DNA of 64,000 bases. Source: Obelidium mucronatum (Eukaryota > Chytridiomycota > Chytridiomycetes > Chytridiales > Chytriomycetaceae). Position numbers and translations under genes: made by a program. The notes below the pieces were generated by a model. It was not told the origin of the DNA and ran no database searches. It saw nothing but the letters and a program-made list of their open reading frames with translations. Positions within the stretch are counted from its first letter, which is position 1. The number at the start of each line of letters is the position of its first letter. Positions 33,591 to 46,559 of the stretch are shown piece after piece. The stretch spans positions 62,001 through 126,000 of the forward strand of contig JAIVFH010000093.1 of the NCBI GenBank assembly GCA_025765595.1, given 5' to 3'.

Positions 33591-36500
33591 TCATCGACTG
33601 GCCCATTCCAAAAGCGCCGCAGGAACACTCCGTCCACACCCACTCGCATCCACGGCTTTACTCCACCGCTTCATCTTCCCTCTCGCGTCATCATTCGCAG
33701 CCATCTTCATTGTCAAATACTCCAAAAACCCAACCGCATAACACCACTGCCCATCATCTCGCCAATCCACACCACCGCCACCACCGCCACCGCCACTGCT
33801 ACTACCCACACCAAGAAAATAGTCCCACAGAGAATTCAAAACAGACTGCGCGCTATTCCGCTCACTACTGAATTTACACAGCTTCAAAAGCTTCTTTACG
33901 ATTTTGAGGAGTTTCTCAGCGACAGCCGTGTTGTTTTGTGGAATCAGTGCGACGCAGTTGATGAGGTAGGATATCATATCGGAGTGAGATAGGTGGAGCA
34001 TCATGGTGACGATAGAGTCTACATGCGCGGCGCCCACCATTGGTGGTGTGGGGTTGTTGGATTGTGGATGGTACAAGGGGATTGTTAGGTGGTCTGAGAG
34101 TAATTTTAACAGATTCGCGTTGTCCTTCTTTTTAAGCCAGGTGGGATCGACACCTCCTTCAGCCCAGAGACACTATTGAGGAGTTGATTGTAGGAATCAG
34201 CAAACGTAACAACAAATAAATAAATAAATAAATTAAATAAAAAAAAAACCGCTAACCATATTTACAACTTTCGCATACCCTTTCGCAAGCAACTCATTTC
34301 TTAGATACACAATTAAAACACAGCAAGTCTCCAACGTGACGGAAATTTCAACTTTCCCAGCCCCGCTACCACCGGCACCACCGGCACCACCGGCACGCTT
34401 TAATTGAAATGGTTTTGGCCAAACCCCTTCCAAGCCATGGATCATGGAAAAACCTTTACTCGGGTTCGCTACGAACGTGCATAGAATCGTTTCGACAAGT
34501 TTATGGATTCTTGTAAAGTCAGAAGCTGACGCCGATGATGATTGGTTTGTCAGTCGTGAGAGACATCCATAGAATCGTGTCATTCGGCTGCGATAATTTT
34601 TGCATAGATATTGTTAGTGCTATGTAAAAAAAAAAAAAATAAAAAATAAAAAATAAAAATAAAACTAAAATAGAACTTAAATAAATGAAAATATACACTT
34701 ACCATAACGCTCCAGCATCCAAAGAAACCGCTTCCTTCCCCTTCAAAAACTCTTCAACCCATTTCAAAACTTGATTAAAAAACGCGTCACTATTACCACC
34801 ACCTCCACTTGATGATGATGACGATGATGATGCATTCCCCAGAACCCAGACAAACCACACAATATTCCTCTCCAATTTTGGAACACTTTCTTCCAAAGAC
34901 CGAATAACAACACCACCTCCTCCATTACCAATACATACTTCTTCCACAACTATATCTTCTCCTTCTTCCACATCCGCCTTGATGTCATTCCATTCGTATA
35001 CTCCAGTTGCCTTTTTCCACATTGGCAACAGAGTGTCTCGAAGAATCAAGTCCGTCACTTGAGTAGATCCAAACGATTTCGGATCTTTTAAGACTGCAGA
35101 AACATGTGGGGACGACCAATTGTTGTTGGTGGTGGTTGTCACTGATGATGATGATTCCTTCCCGAAATTCGCCGCACGGATCCAGGATTCTAATGTCACC
35201 GCGTTCAACGGCCTCGGTGGGGCCTCGACCGTTATTGCGTCGGGTGAGTCGCTATTTGTGGATGTTGATCCCAAGGATGATTTCGATGGCTTCCCTCCGC
35301 CTCCTTTCCCGTTCTGTGTGATTGTTGCCTTGGTTGTGGGTGGCGTGGCTAAGGGGGTTGAGAGTTTTCCACCACCACCGCCACCAGTACTCGCGTCAAG
35401 ACGTGGGGACGCGGATTTCGCGAATGGGTGTAAAAGTTGTGGAGATTGGCGACCGCTGCCGCTGCCGCTTCCTGCATTTCTCTGCTGGCTTGCTGCCGGC
35501 TGCTTTGAATATCTGCCACCACCTACTGCTGCTGCTGCTGCAGACCTCGCGCTGGACACAGGAGCTGCTGTAGGAAGATCAATTGATCCAGTGGAAGAAG
35601 GGGAATGAAGGGCCGGGGAGTTTGAACTGCTGTTGTTTCCACTACTGCTGCTACTCTGTTTTCTCGAACTTTCAGAAATGACAAGTTTGAATCGTTTTGA
35701 AACTGGTTGCTGTTGTTGTTGTGAGGATGAGACAGTTGAATTGACAGAGTCGGATCGTTCTCGTTTCTGTGACGCCGGTGCGATACTGGTGCTGCTCGAT
35801 GTGGAACTGGAATTTGATAAATTTGAGGCTGAAGTCGACAGCGAGGTGATGGCTGGTAACCGAGGTTTCTCTGATCCCCCAAATCGCCCCGGTGAAGGAT
35901 CTCGACTTTTGCCGCTGTTGGTATTCAATTGGTCCAAATCTTTTCCCAAAGTGAAATAATTTGGTTTGGCTTTTGTTGATCGTGTATGACTTGAAGTTGA
36001 TGGTATTGGGTTATCGGTATCAAGAGATTCGCTAGATGAACGTTTCAATTTCGGTTGTTGTGTCGACACTGATGCCGTCGTTGTTGACAAAGTGGGTGTC
36101 GTTGCTGGCTGGGCACTAGCAGGGGTATATAGATTGTTGCCATTGTCGCTTAAACTGCTTGTAGTAGAACCGGCTGTTCGAACAACGCGATTGAGGGATT
36201 GATGCTGAAAGGATGAATTTGACAGAGCTGGACTACCTTCCATAGATGGTGCGGACGGTTTATTATAACTTGTTGATGATGATGACGATTGCGGTGGTTT
36301 TGACGAGGACTGGTTGGAAGACGATTGTGGGGATACTGGAGCTGCACCAGGTGCAAAATGGTGGTGGTGGGGTATACTCAGTGGGAGGTCGCTGCTTGTT
36401 GTTCTGTTGCTGTTGTTTGCGGTTGACGTGTTTGGGGGTATTATCTGAGACTCTTCTTGTGGAGTGCTCACTCTTGTGGATGCCAAATCGTATCTTTCCA

Positions 36501-37666
36501 CCAAGTGCCGTGTCAATGCGTCCTGCAGAACCAACTGTTTTTTTCGAGTTGTTAAGAACAGGTGGCTATTGGAGTAATGGAACAAAAATCCGAGGGAAGA
36601 AAACAAAATACAATCGCCGAAGGCGATATTGAAAAGAGGTAAAAGAAAAAGCCAAACCTTTTCTTTTTCCAGCTGCATTACTGTCCTTTGCAAAGTCATA
36701 ATCTGGCCAGTCATACTTTTCACCGTCTCGTCTGATGACGAAGAAGCAGAAGAAGCCACACTATCATGATCGTCCTCATCTACAACCCTCCTTCGATGGC
36801 TATTTGTACCAGTAGCAGCAGAAACCGGAACATCCTTGTCCTTCTTGTTGTTACTACTGCTATCCTCCTTCTTACTCTTTGCTCCACTATTCACTGAGCT
36901 CTTCAGTTCCAAATCAGACTTGAGACTTCTATTTGTGTCCTTTAATTCAGCAACAAGGGTCTGGAGAGAATATAGCTCTTTTTCAGAATGAGACAGTTTC
37001 GACTCTAATGATTTGATTGTTGAAAGTGATCCCGTCGCTGATTTCTCTTCTTGCTGTTTTAATTTCTTGTTTTCAGATTTGAGTGCATCAATTTGAGATC
37101 GCAAGTCTTTTTCGGTGGCAGCAGAGGCGGCGGAAGCAGTTGATGACGACGAAAAGGATCTTTTTTGAATTTCGGCCTGTAACCGCTTATTTTCTGCACG
37201 CAGCTCCTTCAATTGAGCATCATGATCAGATTTGAGAGATGACAGAGCAGAACTATTTCGATTGATTTCACGTTTTTGAGACTGAGACAAGTCAAGTAGT
37301 TTTTTGTTTTCGGCCCGAAGAGATGCAAGCAGACTCGCGTCCTGACTCACAGGCTGTTGTTGCTGCTGTTGCTGGTTTGCAGCCGTGGTATCTGAGTAAA
37401 AATGGAAGGAAAAAAAAACAGAAGTTAAAAACAGAAGAAATTTTTGGGAGACTTTTTCTCAATGAGATTATGAGGATGTATGGGAGGGGAGACAGGCAGT
37501 TCAATAAACCCAACCAACCGTTTAGTTTAGCTTTTAGTTCGTCTATTTGCACGTCTTTGAGCGCCAGATCCGAGAGACAGCGTTTTAGTTGAGCTTTCGC
37601 AGTCGACAGGTCAGATTCGAGCGACATGAGCATGGACAAATTGGAGCTTGTTTGATGTACTTGTAG

Positions 37667-37704
<38 letters not shown>

Positions 37705-38050
37705 GAGGCGGGGGTTGAGTCTGTGCGAGTGATTTAGCGGCGTGGGAGTGTCGCGGGGGTTGCGCGCCGCCGGCCTCGGAGCCGCTGTCGGAGTCGGAGT
37801 CGCTGTCGGAGTCGCTGTCCGAGCCCGAGCCCGAGCTCGACGACGGCGCCGCGGGCCCGCGCGTCGACGCCGTCAGCGACTTTGGTCGGCGCGGCTTCTC
37901 CGCCGGCAGCGAAAACGGCGGCGGCAGCGAAGACGAAGACGCCGGCGACGTCCGCAGATCGGCGACGGCGCCCGAGATTTCGCCAAGCAGATCGTCGTCG
38001 TCAAACTCAAAGTCGACAAGGTCATCGTCGTCGTTGTCGTTTGGGGCCAT
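33591..38050 (-). CDS. Large acidic/coiled-coil protein, possibly ATRIP-like
   Basis: Five exons: 37519-38050, 36658-37391, 34703-36534, 34257-34587, 33591-34172 (sum 4011; 1336 residues). N-terminus is strongly acidic (DLVDFEFDDDDLLGEISGAV), followed by Ser/Asp repeats and a Q13 run. Residues ~150-430 form heptad-rich coiled coil (AENKKLLDLSQSQKREINRN, SQIDALKSENKKLKQQEEKS). A long Ser/Thr/Gly low-complexity middle follows. The C-terminal ~450 residues are helical and hydrophobic, repeat-like (SYLINCVALIPQNNTAVAEK, LLKIVKKLLKLC). Acidic motif, coiled coil, then a helical C-terminus is the layout of ATRIP/Ddc2/Rad26 checkpoint proteins, but no diagnostic motif proves it. The 123 bp intron 36535-36657 is in frame and would otherwise be read through. 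The first ~330 coding bases are very GC-rich. Confidence 0.6.
36612..36626. repeat. Single palindrome copy in an intron
   Basis: AATCGCCGAAGGCGAT, a member of the CGCC-NNN-GGCG palindrome family with A/T instead of C/G at the outer arm pair, so pairing is preserved. It lies in the in-frame intron 36535-36657 of the large coiled-coil gene. Confidence 0.75.
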
Positions 38051-38134
38051 TTGCAGATGACTTTGGTCACGTGACGACGAAGGAAGAAAGTGTGCAACAA
38101 AAAAGTAATAATATTTAAACGCGTTTGTTGAACA

Positions 38135-39988
38135 TCAACACTCGGACTCTGCAATCGCGGCTGCCCGCGTCTCGGCCGCTGCGCTGGTCCCGGACAGTCC
38201 ACCCTGCTGCACCACAAGTCCATCCAGCTGTGCCACCAAATCATCAACATCAGCTTCTGCTGTCTCCTTTTCTCCACTCGCTGCAATCAGTGCATCCAGC
38301 TCCTTTTCGAGCAGTTCCTCTTCTTCTTCTCCAACTGTCCCATTCAGCTCTCCCACTCTCTTGTTGTGGAAATCGATGGCATCTTGCACCTCCGTCTGCG
38401 ATGCCATAGCATCCTCCAGTTCCGACATTACACTTTCAACATTGGCTGCTTGAAGTTTTTCATTGGTTGCTGTGAGTATCGACGTTGCCTTCTCATATGC
38501 TTCCAGCATCTATGTCGTTGTTTGTTTTTAGATTCACTTTGGCAAACTTTACACATTTATAATAACTACCTCTATATCCGTCTCCGCCTGTTGTATTCTG
38601 CTCAAAATTGTCTCCAATGTATGCAACGATGCTATCCGCTTATCCAACACAACTGATACTCCCGTTTTTTGTTTCAAATACATTAACGCTCGTTGTTTCT
38701 GATTTCCATTATGCAATGCTTTTTTCGCGTCCAATTTCAGTCTGCGTTGATTGTAATCAATTGAAAGAGCAAACAAAAAAAAGGAAAGAAAGGAAAAAGA
38801 AAAAGAGGGTTGTTTTGTTCATACTGTTCAACTTTCGCATCCAGCTGTGAAATTTGTGCATGAATAGAATCAATCGTTGTTTTGATGTGAAGTATTCCTT
38901 TATCCGCTTCCGTGATTCTGCAGTTGCTATTGTTGATGTTGGATGATGATGATGATGACGACGATGACACCAAAACCTTGATGATCCGCGAGGTTTTGAA
39001 TGCAGAGGACAATAGGGTTTCCCACTCCACAACAGCTTTCCCACTCAATTCCAAACTCTTGATTAAAATCATACAATCTAAATCAGACATGGGACTGTTT
39101 TCAAACGCATTTCGGATCAAGACTTTGGGGTCATGAATGCAATCTGTAGAGTAGGCGCTGGTATCTCTGACATGATTATAAAGTCGCATGGCATATTCCT
39201 GTGTTGAATGTTACTTTTGGTATATTAAAAAAAAATACAAACCTCAACCAGTTCAACAACAACAAACCCAGAATCATCTGAAACAGCGTTATAATTATTG
39301 GATTCCGTGAATGATCCAAACACCAGAGACACTCCAAACTGGAAAGAAGATTTCACAAGGCCCGAAACTGACCAACTTGAGGAACCTTGCGCCAGAGGGG
39401 GTGAAGAGTTTAAATATTGCGAAACTGGTACAAGGGCTCCGGATTTCCTCATTTCTGTCTGGTTTTTTTGTTTGTTGTTCCCGTTGGACGATTTAACGTG
39501 TTATTTTTTTTCGATTCCGCCTTCACTTGGATTACCACCACAGTTTCCAAACCCAATGGCGTCAATCCTTTCCGCTGGAATCGAGACGAAATCGTTGGAA
39601 TATCAGAAGAGATTACGAGGGCGGCATAACTGTCTGCAGTTGGAGCGAGAAACCCTTTTTTGTGTTTTTTATAGTGTTGTTTGTTGATGAATCAGAGACT
39701 TCCCAAAGACACAGAAAGAAAAACAAATCAAGAAATACCTTTTCGAGCTGCTTTTGCGATTGCATTAGACCAGAATCTGAGTCTTGCCTAATTTGTTGGG
39801 AAATGGAGGCACCCAACACCAGGTGTCAACTAGCAAAAACGCACTGCCCGCTGCATTTTTTTTTTTTTACAAAGACTCACTTCGAAAACTTGGCTATTCA
39901 CAGATCGATCTGGGAACCGAGAAAACAATGCCGATATGCGTTGGTCGTTACTCCATTCAGGAAACTCTAATGTCAACCAAGATTCCAT
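38135..39988 (-). CDS. CHMP7: ESCRT-III-related protein CHMP7
   Basis: Seven exons: 39881-39988, 39739-39787, 39527-39633, 39243-39458, 38825-39198, 38570-38741, 38135-38509 (sum 1401; 466 residues; animal CHMP7 is ~450). N-terminal winged-helix half: MESWLTLEFPEWSNDQRISA, ARLRFWSNAIAKAARK, RFQRKGLTPLGLETVV, SSSWSVSGLVKSSFQFGVSL, the last being the hydrophobic membrane-binding patch. C-terminal Snf7-like half: RITEADKGILHIKTTIDSIH, LDAKKALHNGNQKQRALMYL, SLHTLETILSRIQQAETDIE, NVESVMSELEDAMASQTEVQ, with acidic end (VGEEEEELLEKELDAL). CHMP7 recruits ESCRT-III to the nuclear envelope for resealing and surveillance. Every splice site is GT-AG and frame-consistent. Confidence 0.88.
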
Positions 39989-40878
39989 TTTTTTTTCACT
40001 ATAAATAATGGATGTTCGTGCAAAATGACATTATACATTTTCTTTTGCCTCCCCAGTCAATTTGTTTGGGTTCTTTCGTTTGCCTGCAGTACTATGGCTC
40101 TTGACAAATACGGTGGTTCGTAGCACAAACGATGATACTGTTTGTTTCAAAAAGAAAGACCCAACCCAATGTCGAATACCATACTTATGTACTCAACACA
40201 AAATCAATTAATGTAAAAGAATGCCCCTTATTATTTACGAAAACACATGAGAACAAGGGGGAAAATTTTCCGAAGTATTTATTTCATATCGTCATGTCAG
40301 ATCAGAAAAGTCTATAAAACCAGCCGCTTATCCCCCTTGAATCATCACAAAACCATCTCAAAAGATAGAATCTTCGGCGATGGCTCCGCATTCCCCTGGC
40401 CTTTTCACGACCAGAACTCGGTTATCCAGTCCTTGCGTTCAAGTTCTCAACTTTGTCAAGCTCCTGTCCGACTTCTGCCAAATCTCGCTTCTTTCGTCGG
40501 CTTCCGATTCGATTCTAATTCAAGAAATTCAAGAACACACAAATGACCGAAGGGTCTCGATTATTATTCAATCAACATAAATTGCCAGGTCCACCAACCC
40601 AGCACTATTGGTCCATATGCCTCCTTTTGAAGCGACCAACACGGTGATGCCGATAATAATCGTAAGTTTGTATATTTGGATGTTGGTTGTTTATTTTGTT
40701 GTTGTTCTAACGTTCATTTATACTTTGGGTCTTTCTTTTTGAAACAACAGTATCCACAGTTGATTCTATTCCCAGATCAAAGAAAGAAATAAAAAAAAAC
40801 GATTCAAGAACTATACATATCTATACCCTCCAACACCCCTCCCTCAAAAACCAAAAAAAAAAAAAAAAAAAAAAAAAG
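39989..40878. other. Long intergenic region with one doubtful small ORF
   Basis: Nearly 900 bases between two minus-strand genes. A plus-strand frame 40380-40580 (66 codons, MAPHSPGLFTTRTRLSSPCV) follows a TATAAA at about 40314 and could be a small gene, possibly spliced further, but it matches nothing I know. The rest is AT-rich. An A24 run lies at about 40853-40876. Confidence 0.35.
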
Positions 40879-43800
40879 TCACGAGTATATGGAGTGCATA
40901 TTTTTGGCCAACTTGCTTGCCAACAAAACAGGATCAACGCCATGTTTACAATCATTTTGTACAGCTTTCCTCGACATGTCCAAAGATGTTTTTCTCCCTG
41001 CACCTCCCGCAGCATACTTTAATCTTCCTCCCTTCCCTCCTCCTCTTCCTCCACCTCCCACACCCCCTGCAACTCCCAAATTCTCATTAGTTCCACCACC
41101 ACCACCACCACCACCAGCAGCAGCAGCAGTAGCAGCCATAGATCCCATCGGTCCCGGCTTCATCATCCCCAATGAACAACTCAAACTCAATTGAAATCCC
41201 ATGGAATCCTTTTGTGGAACAACATATCCCTTTGTTGTCAAACCCACAATACCAATACCAGTGCCGCTGTCGCCGCCGCCGCCGCCAGCGACGGGATTGG
41301 AACCAGCTCCACTGCCACTAACAACTTGCACAGGCGTCATTGATATAATGCTCAATGGGTCTTTGAAATCACTTGTAGATGTTACAGGGAGGTGTTGAGA
41401 ATAACTGTCACTGCTACTCTCTCCTTGAAGGTGATGAAGATGATGTTGAGAATATTGTTGATCACTGCTGCTGTTGATTTTGATGTTTTTGTTGTCGTTA
41501 ACCCCCTCATTATTGATGTTATTGTTGTGGTTGTTGTGGTTGAATCGTTTGATTTCTCCGATACGTGCGCTTTGTTCTGTGAGCAGAAGTGGGTGGATAG
41601 AGTGTTGTTGTTGTTGTTGCTGCTGTTGCTGGTGTTTTGTACGCGGTTTCCGGAGTGGGTGGATATGTGGGTTTAACGGCTGGTGGAGATGTGGAGATTG
41701 TTGCTGTGATTGCATGTTTGTAGATGTGATTGAGCAGGATGATTGATTTTTTGAGAGTGTTGGTAAGGAAGTTGTTGATTGATGTTGGTCCTGGTGATAC
41801 AATTGTTGCTGTATTGAGCTGGAAGCAGGAAGAGTTTTAGCATATTGATTGATTTGAGATGCAGAAGCAGAAGCAGCAGCTGGTGGAAGATGGGTGGATA
41901 ATGTGGATGCGAGGGATGTGATGGTGGTGATGGGTACGTATTGTTTTTCCGAGTTCGCGACTGTTCGGAACACATTGGGAAGTTTTGTGATGGTGGATGC
42001 AATTTTTTTGCTTGATAGACTTGATCTGGCAATGAGAAGCTTCTGAGACCGAAATATGCGTGTAAGAAACAGAAAATACATACAAGTTAAAAGATCGTTA
42101 TCACCTGTTTCAACTGCGACCTGATCGTATCCCCTCCCATCTCAGATAATATCTCTTGATTCAAATTCGATTGTTGTTGCTTCGATAATGCTGCACCACC
42201 GCCAGTCAAGAGACCATCTGAAATCCTTCGATGAAGCACCAGTTGACTCGTGACCCATTTGGTATTTCCATTACTTTTCGCCACAGGTGGAAACAATTTT
42301 TTTATGTCACGAATATTTAAATTTTGGCTTCGACTGGGTTGTCTTGAACAGGCTGCATATTTCGCTGGAGCTGCAGAGTGCTCTAAATCCAAAATAGGTT
42401 GCGGCCGATGCCATCATACTTCCATTGCGCCCTTCAGAAAAATTAGCAGTGGGAGTCACAGCTGCAATGACAGTACCGCCGGACGAAGAAGAGGTTTCCG
42501 CTTCTCCAAACCTGGCGTGTAAAGTCTGTCGTAACTGCTCCTGAAACTGCTGATACCCCACAAATGCTTCTGGATTCCCGACAATATCATCCGTTGAATG
42601 TTTCGGAATACGTGGTGGTAGGTGATGATGGTGGTGGTGGCTTTTCTCCTTCAATAGTGTGATGGCTGCGATTCGAGCATCGCTTGCTCGTTTCGCTCGA
42701 CTTTCAGCCTCTGCCCGCGGACTCGGCGGAACACTAGGAACAAGAAGCTGAAGGCACGTTGTATGAACAGGGGTGCTTATTTCTTGAGATCGGCGTTGAG
42801 TTTTGGGTGATGAGGAACTGTATGGTTTGGCTGGAAATCCAGATTGTTCTAAGCTGCCACCCCCAGAATGAAGAAGAATTCCGTGATCGTCGCCCCTTGT
42901 TCTTGTTCCCGTGATTCGCGCGGCTAGTTTCGGACTTGGTGGTATAGGCTGTACTGCAGCAGCGACAGAGGAGACCGGCATTCCGTCATATCCTGCCATG
43001 GGTGGTGGGATCGAATATTTTACTACTCCAGTGATAGAGGCCCCAGTTGCACCGGGCTTCCTCTTTTTTGGCTGTTTTCCGCCAACGCCACCGTCTTTAT
43101 TCCCAAGACTACTACTATTGTTGTTGTTGTTACTGGTAGTATTACTATTGTTGGGGTTGTTTGCAGTTCCAACCAACCCCGGTTGCCGAGATTCCCAGGA
43201 TGGCGTTATCCCATTCCCGCCACCTCCACCAAAAGTGGACGGAAACAAGAAATTCGTCAAATTTGTATTATGTAGTTGCACATGGAACTCATTGAAGGCA
43301 TCTTTCTCGGCTTCGGCCCATGGTTCTACAGCCCCACCCACATGAAACACTTCGTCATCCGTGAATAACGATGGAATATTTTTTGATGCTTTCGGAGCAG
43401 TGGGTGCTGTAGACGGTGGAGCTGGAGGTAAGCTCGCGTGCTCCTTTGCATTGCGACTGGTGTACGTGTTTGAGTAGAGTTGTTTGCGCTCAATCAGCGA
43501 TCGCCCTGAATAAAACTGCTCCGCCTCTGCCAGCAGCTGATACTCTCTCTCGTCGTCTGTCGCTGCCGCATCGTGCTGGAGAGCCCCGCTTCTTCCTGCC
43601 CAGCATGGCAGCGGCCACTGTGGAATCATGCAGCTCAATCAGACTGCGCCGCTTCTCGTCGGTCGGCGGCTTGTACACGATGCGGTGCTGCAGCTTCCTA
43701 GCGATTGCGCGGTCGAGCTCCTTCACGTCGAGGTCGACCAGACTCAGCGGCTGGTCGAGCGCGACGCTCGGGTCGATGGCCGTGTTGAGCCGCTGCGGCG

Positions 43801-44023
43801 CTGCGGCGCTGCGATGTGATTGGCTGGCGCCGAGTGGCGCTGCGTGCGGCGGCTGTTCCTGCGCGTATTCCCGCAGCTGCAGCGATGTGCCTGAAATCTT
43901 GTTGCCCTGGATAAGGACAAACGGATGGCGCTTCAGCCGCGACTCTTTAAAGCTCATGGCCAGATGCCCAGAGATGGTTCGAGGAACGGCAGAAAAATGG
44001 CTGGATGGTTGGAACACAGACAA
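40879..44023 (-). CDS. Gln/Gly/His-rich protein of unknown function, two frame breaks
   Basis: Start at ATG 44023 (or 43954, MSFKESRLKRHPFVLIQGNK). The N-terminal ~150 residues are charged (KELDRAIARKLQHRIVYKPP, EKRRSLIELHDSTVAAAML). The frame shifts by one base at the GGGG run (CCCC on plus) 43584-43587 and continues as DEREYQLLAEAEQFYSGRSL, then Pro/Asn/Ser low complexity. The frame shifts again at the TTTT run (AAAA on plus) 42391-42394 into RSQNLNIRDIKKLFPP and HRRISDGLLTGGG. An intron near 42045-42095 leads to a last part with poly-His, poly-Gln and poly-Gly runs ending at 40879. Likely a nuclear regulator by composition; no domain recognised. Part of the 5' end (43560-43960) is very GC-rich. 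Confidence 0.45.
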
Positions 44024-44192
44024 GTGAGGATTTTCACTTTGGAATTTTTTGAGTCATGTTCCAAAGTGCCCCTATCCCCTGCAGTCTGCCATTGTTCCAT
44101 CATAAAGGAGGATAGAAAGAAAAAAAAAGAGAATCTAAAGAGAGTAGGGTCGTTGTCTTGACTGACGCTTTTTTTGGAGTCCTCGAATCAAG

Positions 44193-45803
44193 ATGTACAA
44201 TTCTACTACCAACAACCACACACAAATCAAAGAGGTACAAAAATCTGTAGCTCTACAGCATATCGCAACCACTACTGCTCTTTCTGTCCCACAATTCCCC
44301 CACGAAACATGGCTCCATATTCTAAGATACCTGGACTTCCGATCCCTGGCCCGATTTGGGCAAACTTGCAAAAGCTGGGAACCAATTTCTCTTGACGCGT
44401 TTTTATGGAAGTCTCTATGCATCTCAAACCACGTCAACGTTGCTGAGATTGAGGCGGCGGCTGCTGTGGCATCGATTCACAAGAATCTCGATGAAATCAT
44501 CATCAAAGACGATTTGGATATCTTACTAGAGCTCCAAGACGCTGATTGCAGCAATGGGAGCAACGAAAAGGATGACTCTTTATCCCTGTCAATGTTGTTG
44601 TTGCTTGAGGAGCGAGACACCAAGACTTTGGGTGATTGCGCAATCGAATCAAACATGTCATCAGCCATCACTTTGCAAGTCGATCCAACGATTCAAGAAT
44701 GTGATGAAGGAACGGAGAAGGAAAGAATTAATTGGAAATTCCATTTCTCTGTACATCGCAAAAAGGTGCTTGAAAAAATGAGAAAGAGTCGCGCTTATTG
44801 GTATGCTTCAACGCAAGAAAGAATCACGAGAGACGTACACTTTTTTTGAATTGTTTTTTTATTTTTTGTTTTAAAGGGCGGAATACCAAAACTTGGAGCG
44901 CTTGGCCAAAGTTACAAGCATTGATGAGAAAGCAGAAAAAATGCGTCGCATGATGAGTTTGCAATGGCCTCTTCCAGTAATTCCTTGTTTTCAATGCGAG
45001 TCCGAACGCGCCTCTGCAGTTGCAGTTGGGATCAGGTGTGCGTCGGTCTCAAGAATGAGCGGCATCATTTCCACAGGTTTTGTTTTTTAAAGATGATTTG
45101 TTTTTATCTGATTCCGAGTCTGTTAGATTCCGATGGTGAACACAGCAATGATAGCCTATCCTCTGATGAAACGGACCACAACAACGACAACGATGACATC
45201 AACAACCACCACATCAACTCCCCTAATTTTAAAACTATCTCGATTCCATCATCCTCTACCTCCTACCCGCCTTTCCACTTCCGCCACGCCAGTGCAAAAC
45301 CAACCTCTGCAGGCGGGTCAGCCACGTTCAGATTCAACGGCAACAGCAGCACCACCTCTTCCCCATCAAGATCTTTCATCAAGCTCCCCACTTCGATTTC
45401 ACGAGCAAGTACACTCAACAATATCGGCCACAGTCCAAATAGCGCGTCTCTGTCGGCCAGCCCAAGAAGCTCTTTTATCCACCATACGCTCACATCAGGT
45501 TGTGACTTGGGGAAAAAGCTGAAGGATCATACGCCTCGTGAGACTGTGATTCAAGCGCTCTTGAGCCTAGAGTCTGCTGCAGCGGCAGCTACAAATGGCG
45601 CCAGTGCGGCCACCAATTCTTCGAATAGTAGTAACAGCAGTGTTGTTGGTGGAGCTGGTGAGGATGCTATTCAGTTTTTGAGGCAAGTTAGTAGTATCAG
45701 CCGCAGTGGTTCGGGGATAGTGGCAGAGTTGTCAAATATTTCTCGAGCTGTTGCATATTCAAACTGTACGATTTCGCGTTTGTTGCATGAGAATGGGTTG
45801 TAA
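44193..45803 (+). CDS. F-box protein
   Basis: Exons 44193-44800, 44877-44976, a 16 bp exon 45020-45035, and 45127-45803 (sum 1401; 466 residues). The F-box is near residues 32-80: VPQFPHETWLHILRYLDFRS, LARFGQTCKSWEPIS, FLWKSLC, i.e. the Skp1-binding LP..xxxxIL.YL...xL....VCK.W pattern. After a charged helical middle (RKKVLEKMRKSRAYW, AEYQNLERLAKV) the C-terminal third is Ser/Thr/Asn-rich and ends SRLLHENGL. It probably acts as substrate receptor of an SCF ubiquitin ligase. The 16 bp exon is needed to keep frame; splicing it is plausible but unproven. Confidence 0.72.
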
Positions 45804-45947
45804 AAAAAGAAGCAAAAGAAATAACACGTATTCTTATTCCTTTGATTTTTTTCTTACATCAGATGGGGAGCGTTTTACTTCTTCTATTGACGCTGTGACC
45901 TGACTTTTGGTCAAGAAAAAAGCAGCCACGGAAAGCAACTTGATGGT

Positions 45948-46145
45948 GTGTTGGGTTGTGGATGCCCAATGATTGATGCTGACACATGTGAATGCGTGAA
46001 GTATACATCAACAGTCCTACAAGGCAGTAGCGCTAGGGAAAAGGGTTGTTCTGGTGGTGAAAACGTTGTCACGTTTGATTGTCTGGATTTGGGGGAGGCA
46101 AAAGAAAATGTGTGTCCGTATCATTATTCAAAGTCGGGATTCTGA
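45948..46145 (+). CDS. Small Cys-rich ORF
   Basis: A 65-residue frame beginning near TTGGGTTGTGGATGC with six cysteines (GCGCPMIDADTCECVKY, KGCSGG, FDCLDL, NVCPYH). It opens with TTG, so an upstream exon or a non-coding remnant is likely. The cysteine density suggests a secreted or zinc-binding module. Not recognised. Confidence 0.25.
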   Translation: MLGCGCPMIDADTCECVKYTSTVLQGSSAREKGCSGGENVVTFDCLDLGEAKENVCPYHYSKSGF

Positions 46146-46559
46146 GAAAAGAAATCTATAAAATCAACATCGTCACAACTGAATTTCGAATTATATAACT
46201 AATTGGAATATTATTATTATTTATAGATTTCGTTTTGAGGAATTGAAGGGGCTCCCTTCTTATATTCTCTTTCTTTCTTTTTTTATTATTTTGCCTTACC
46301 GCGGAAGCCAAAGGTGGTGTTTATACTGAGTATTCTTCCTTTTTTGTTTTATCGCCTTCGTCTTCTTCCTTTTTGCTGATAGTTTAGAGAATACGGCTTT
46401 CAAAAAACAACAATAAATGAGCGAGAATGTCCATTTTTCGGATAAAAGATATTTAACAACAGCTTTCGCGCTCTCTTCTGTGAGGCTAAGCCTTGGTTGA
46501 AATATTGTAACAGCGTCATTTGAACAAGTAAATATATATTCCATAATCAACAAACAAAA
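46146..46559. other. Intergenic, degenerate palindrome-like traces
   Basis: About 410 bases after the small ORF. ACCGCGGAAGCCAAAGGTGG (about 46297) and ATCGCCTTCGTCTTC (about 46351) look like decayed members of the palindrome family, at a similar distance downstream of a CRN copy as the array at 20502-20711. Confidence 0.35.

Noticed and set aside
36535..36657. Extra 41 residues (WLFLLPLFNIAFGDC...) inside the coiled-coil protein
   Set aside because: The segment is bounded by GT and AG, hydrophobic in a charged context, carries a palindrome copy, and is divisible by three, so it is best seen as an in-frame intron.
37292..37391. C-terminal extension of the acidic exon (WLGLLNCLSPLPYIL...)
   Set aside because: It is intron sequence 37392-37518 read through; splicing restores Gln-rich coding sequence in frame.
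43490..44023. A separate 177-codon gene at the right end of the Gln/Gly-rich gene
   Set aside because: Its end runs into GC-rich sequence without a plausible C-terminus, while a one-base change at CCCC 43584-43587 continues it into the next frame.
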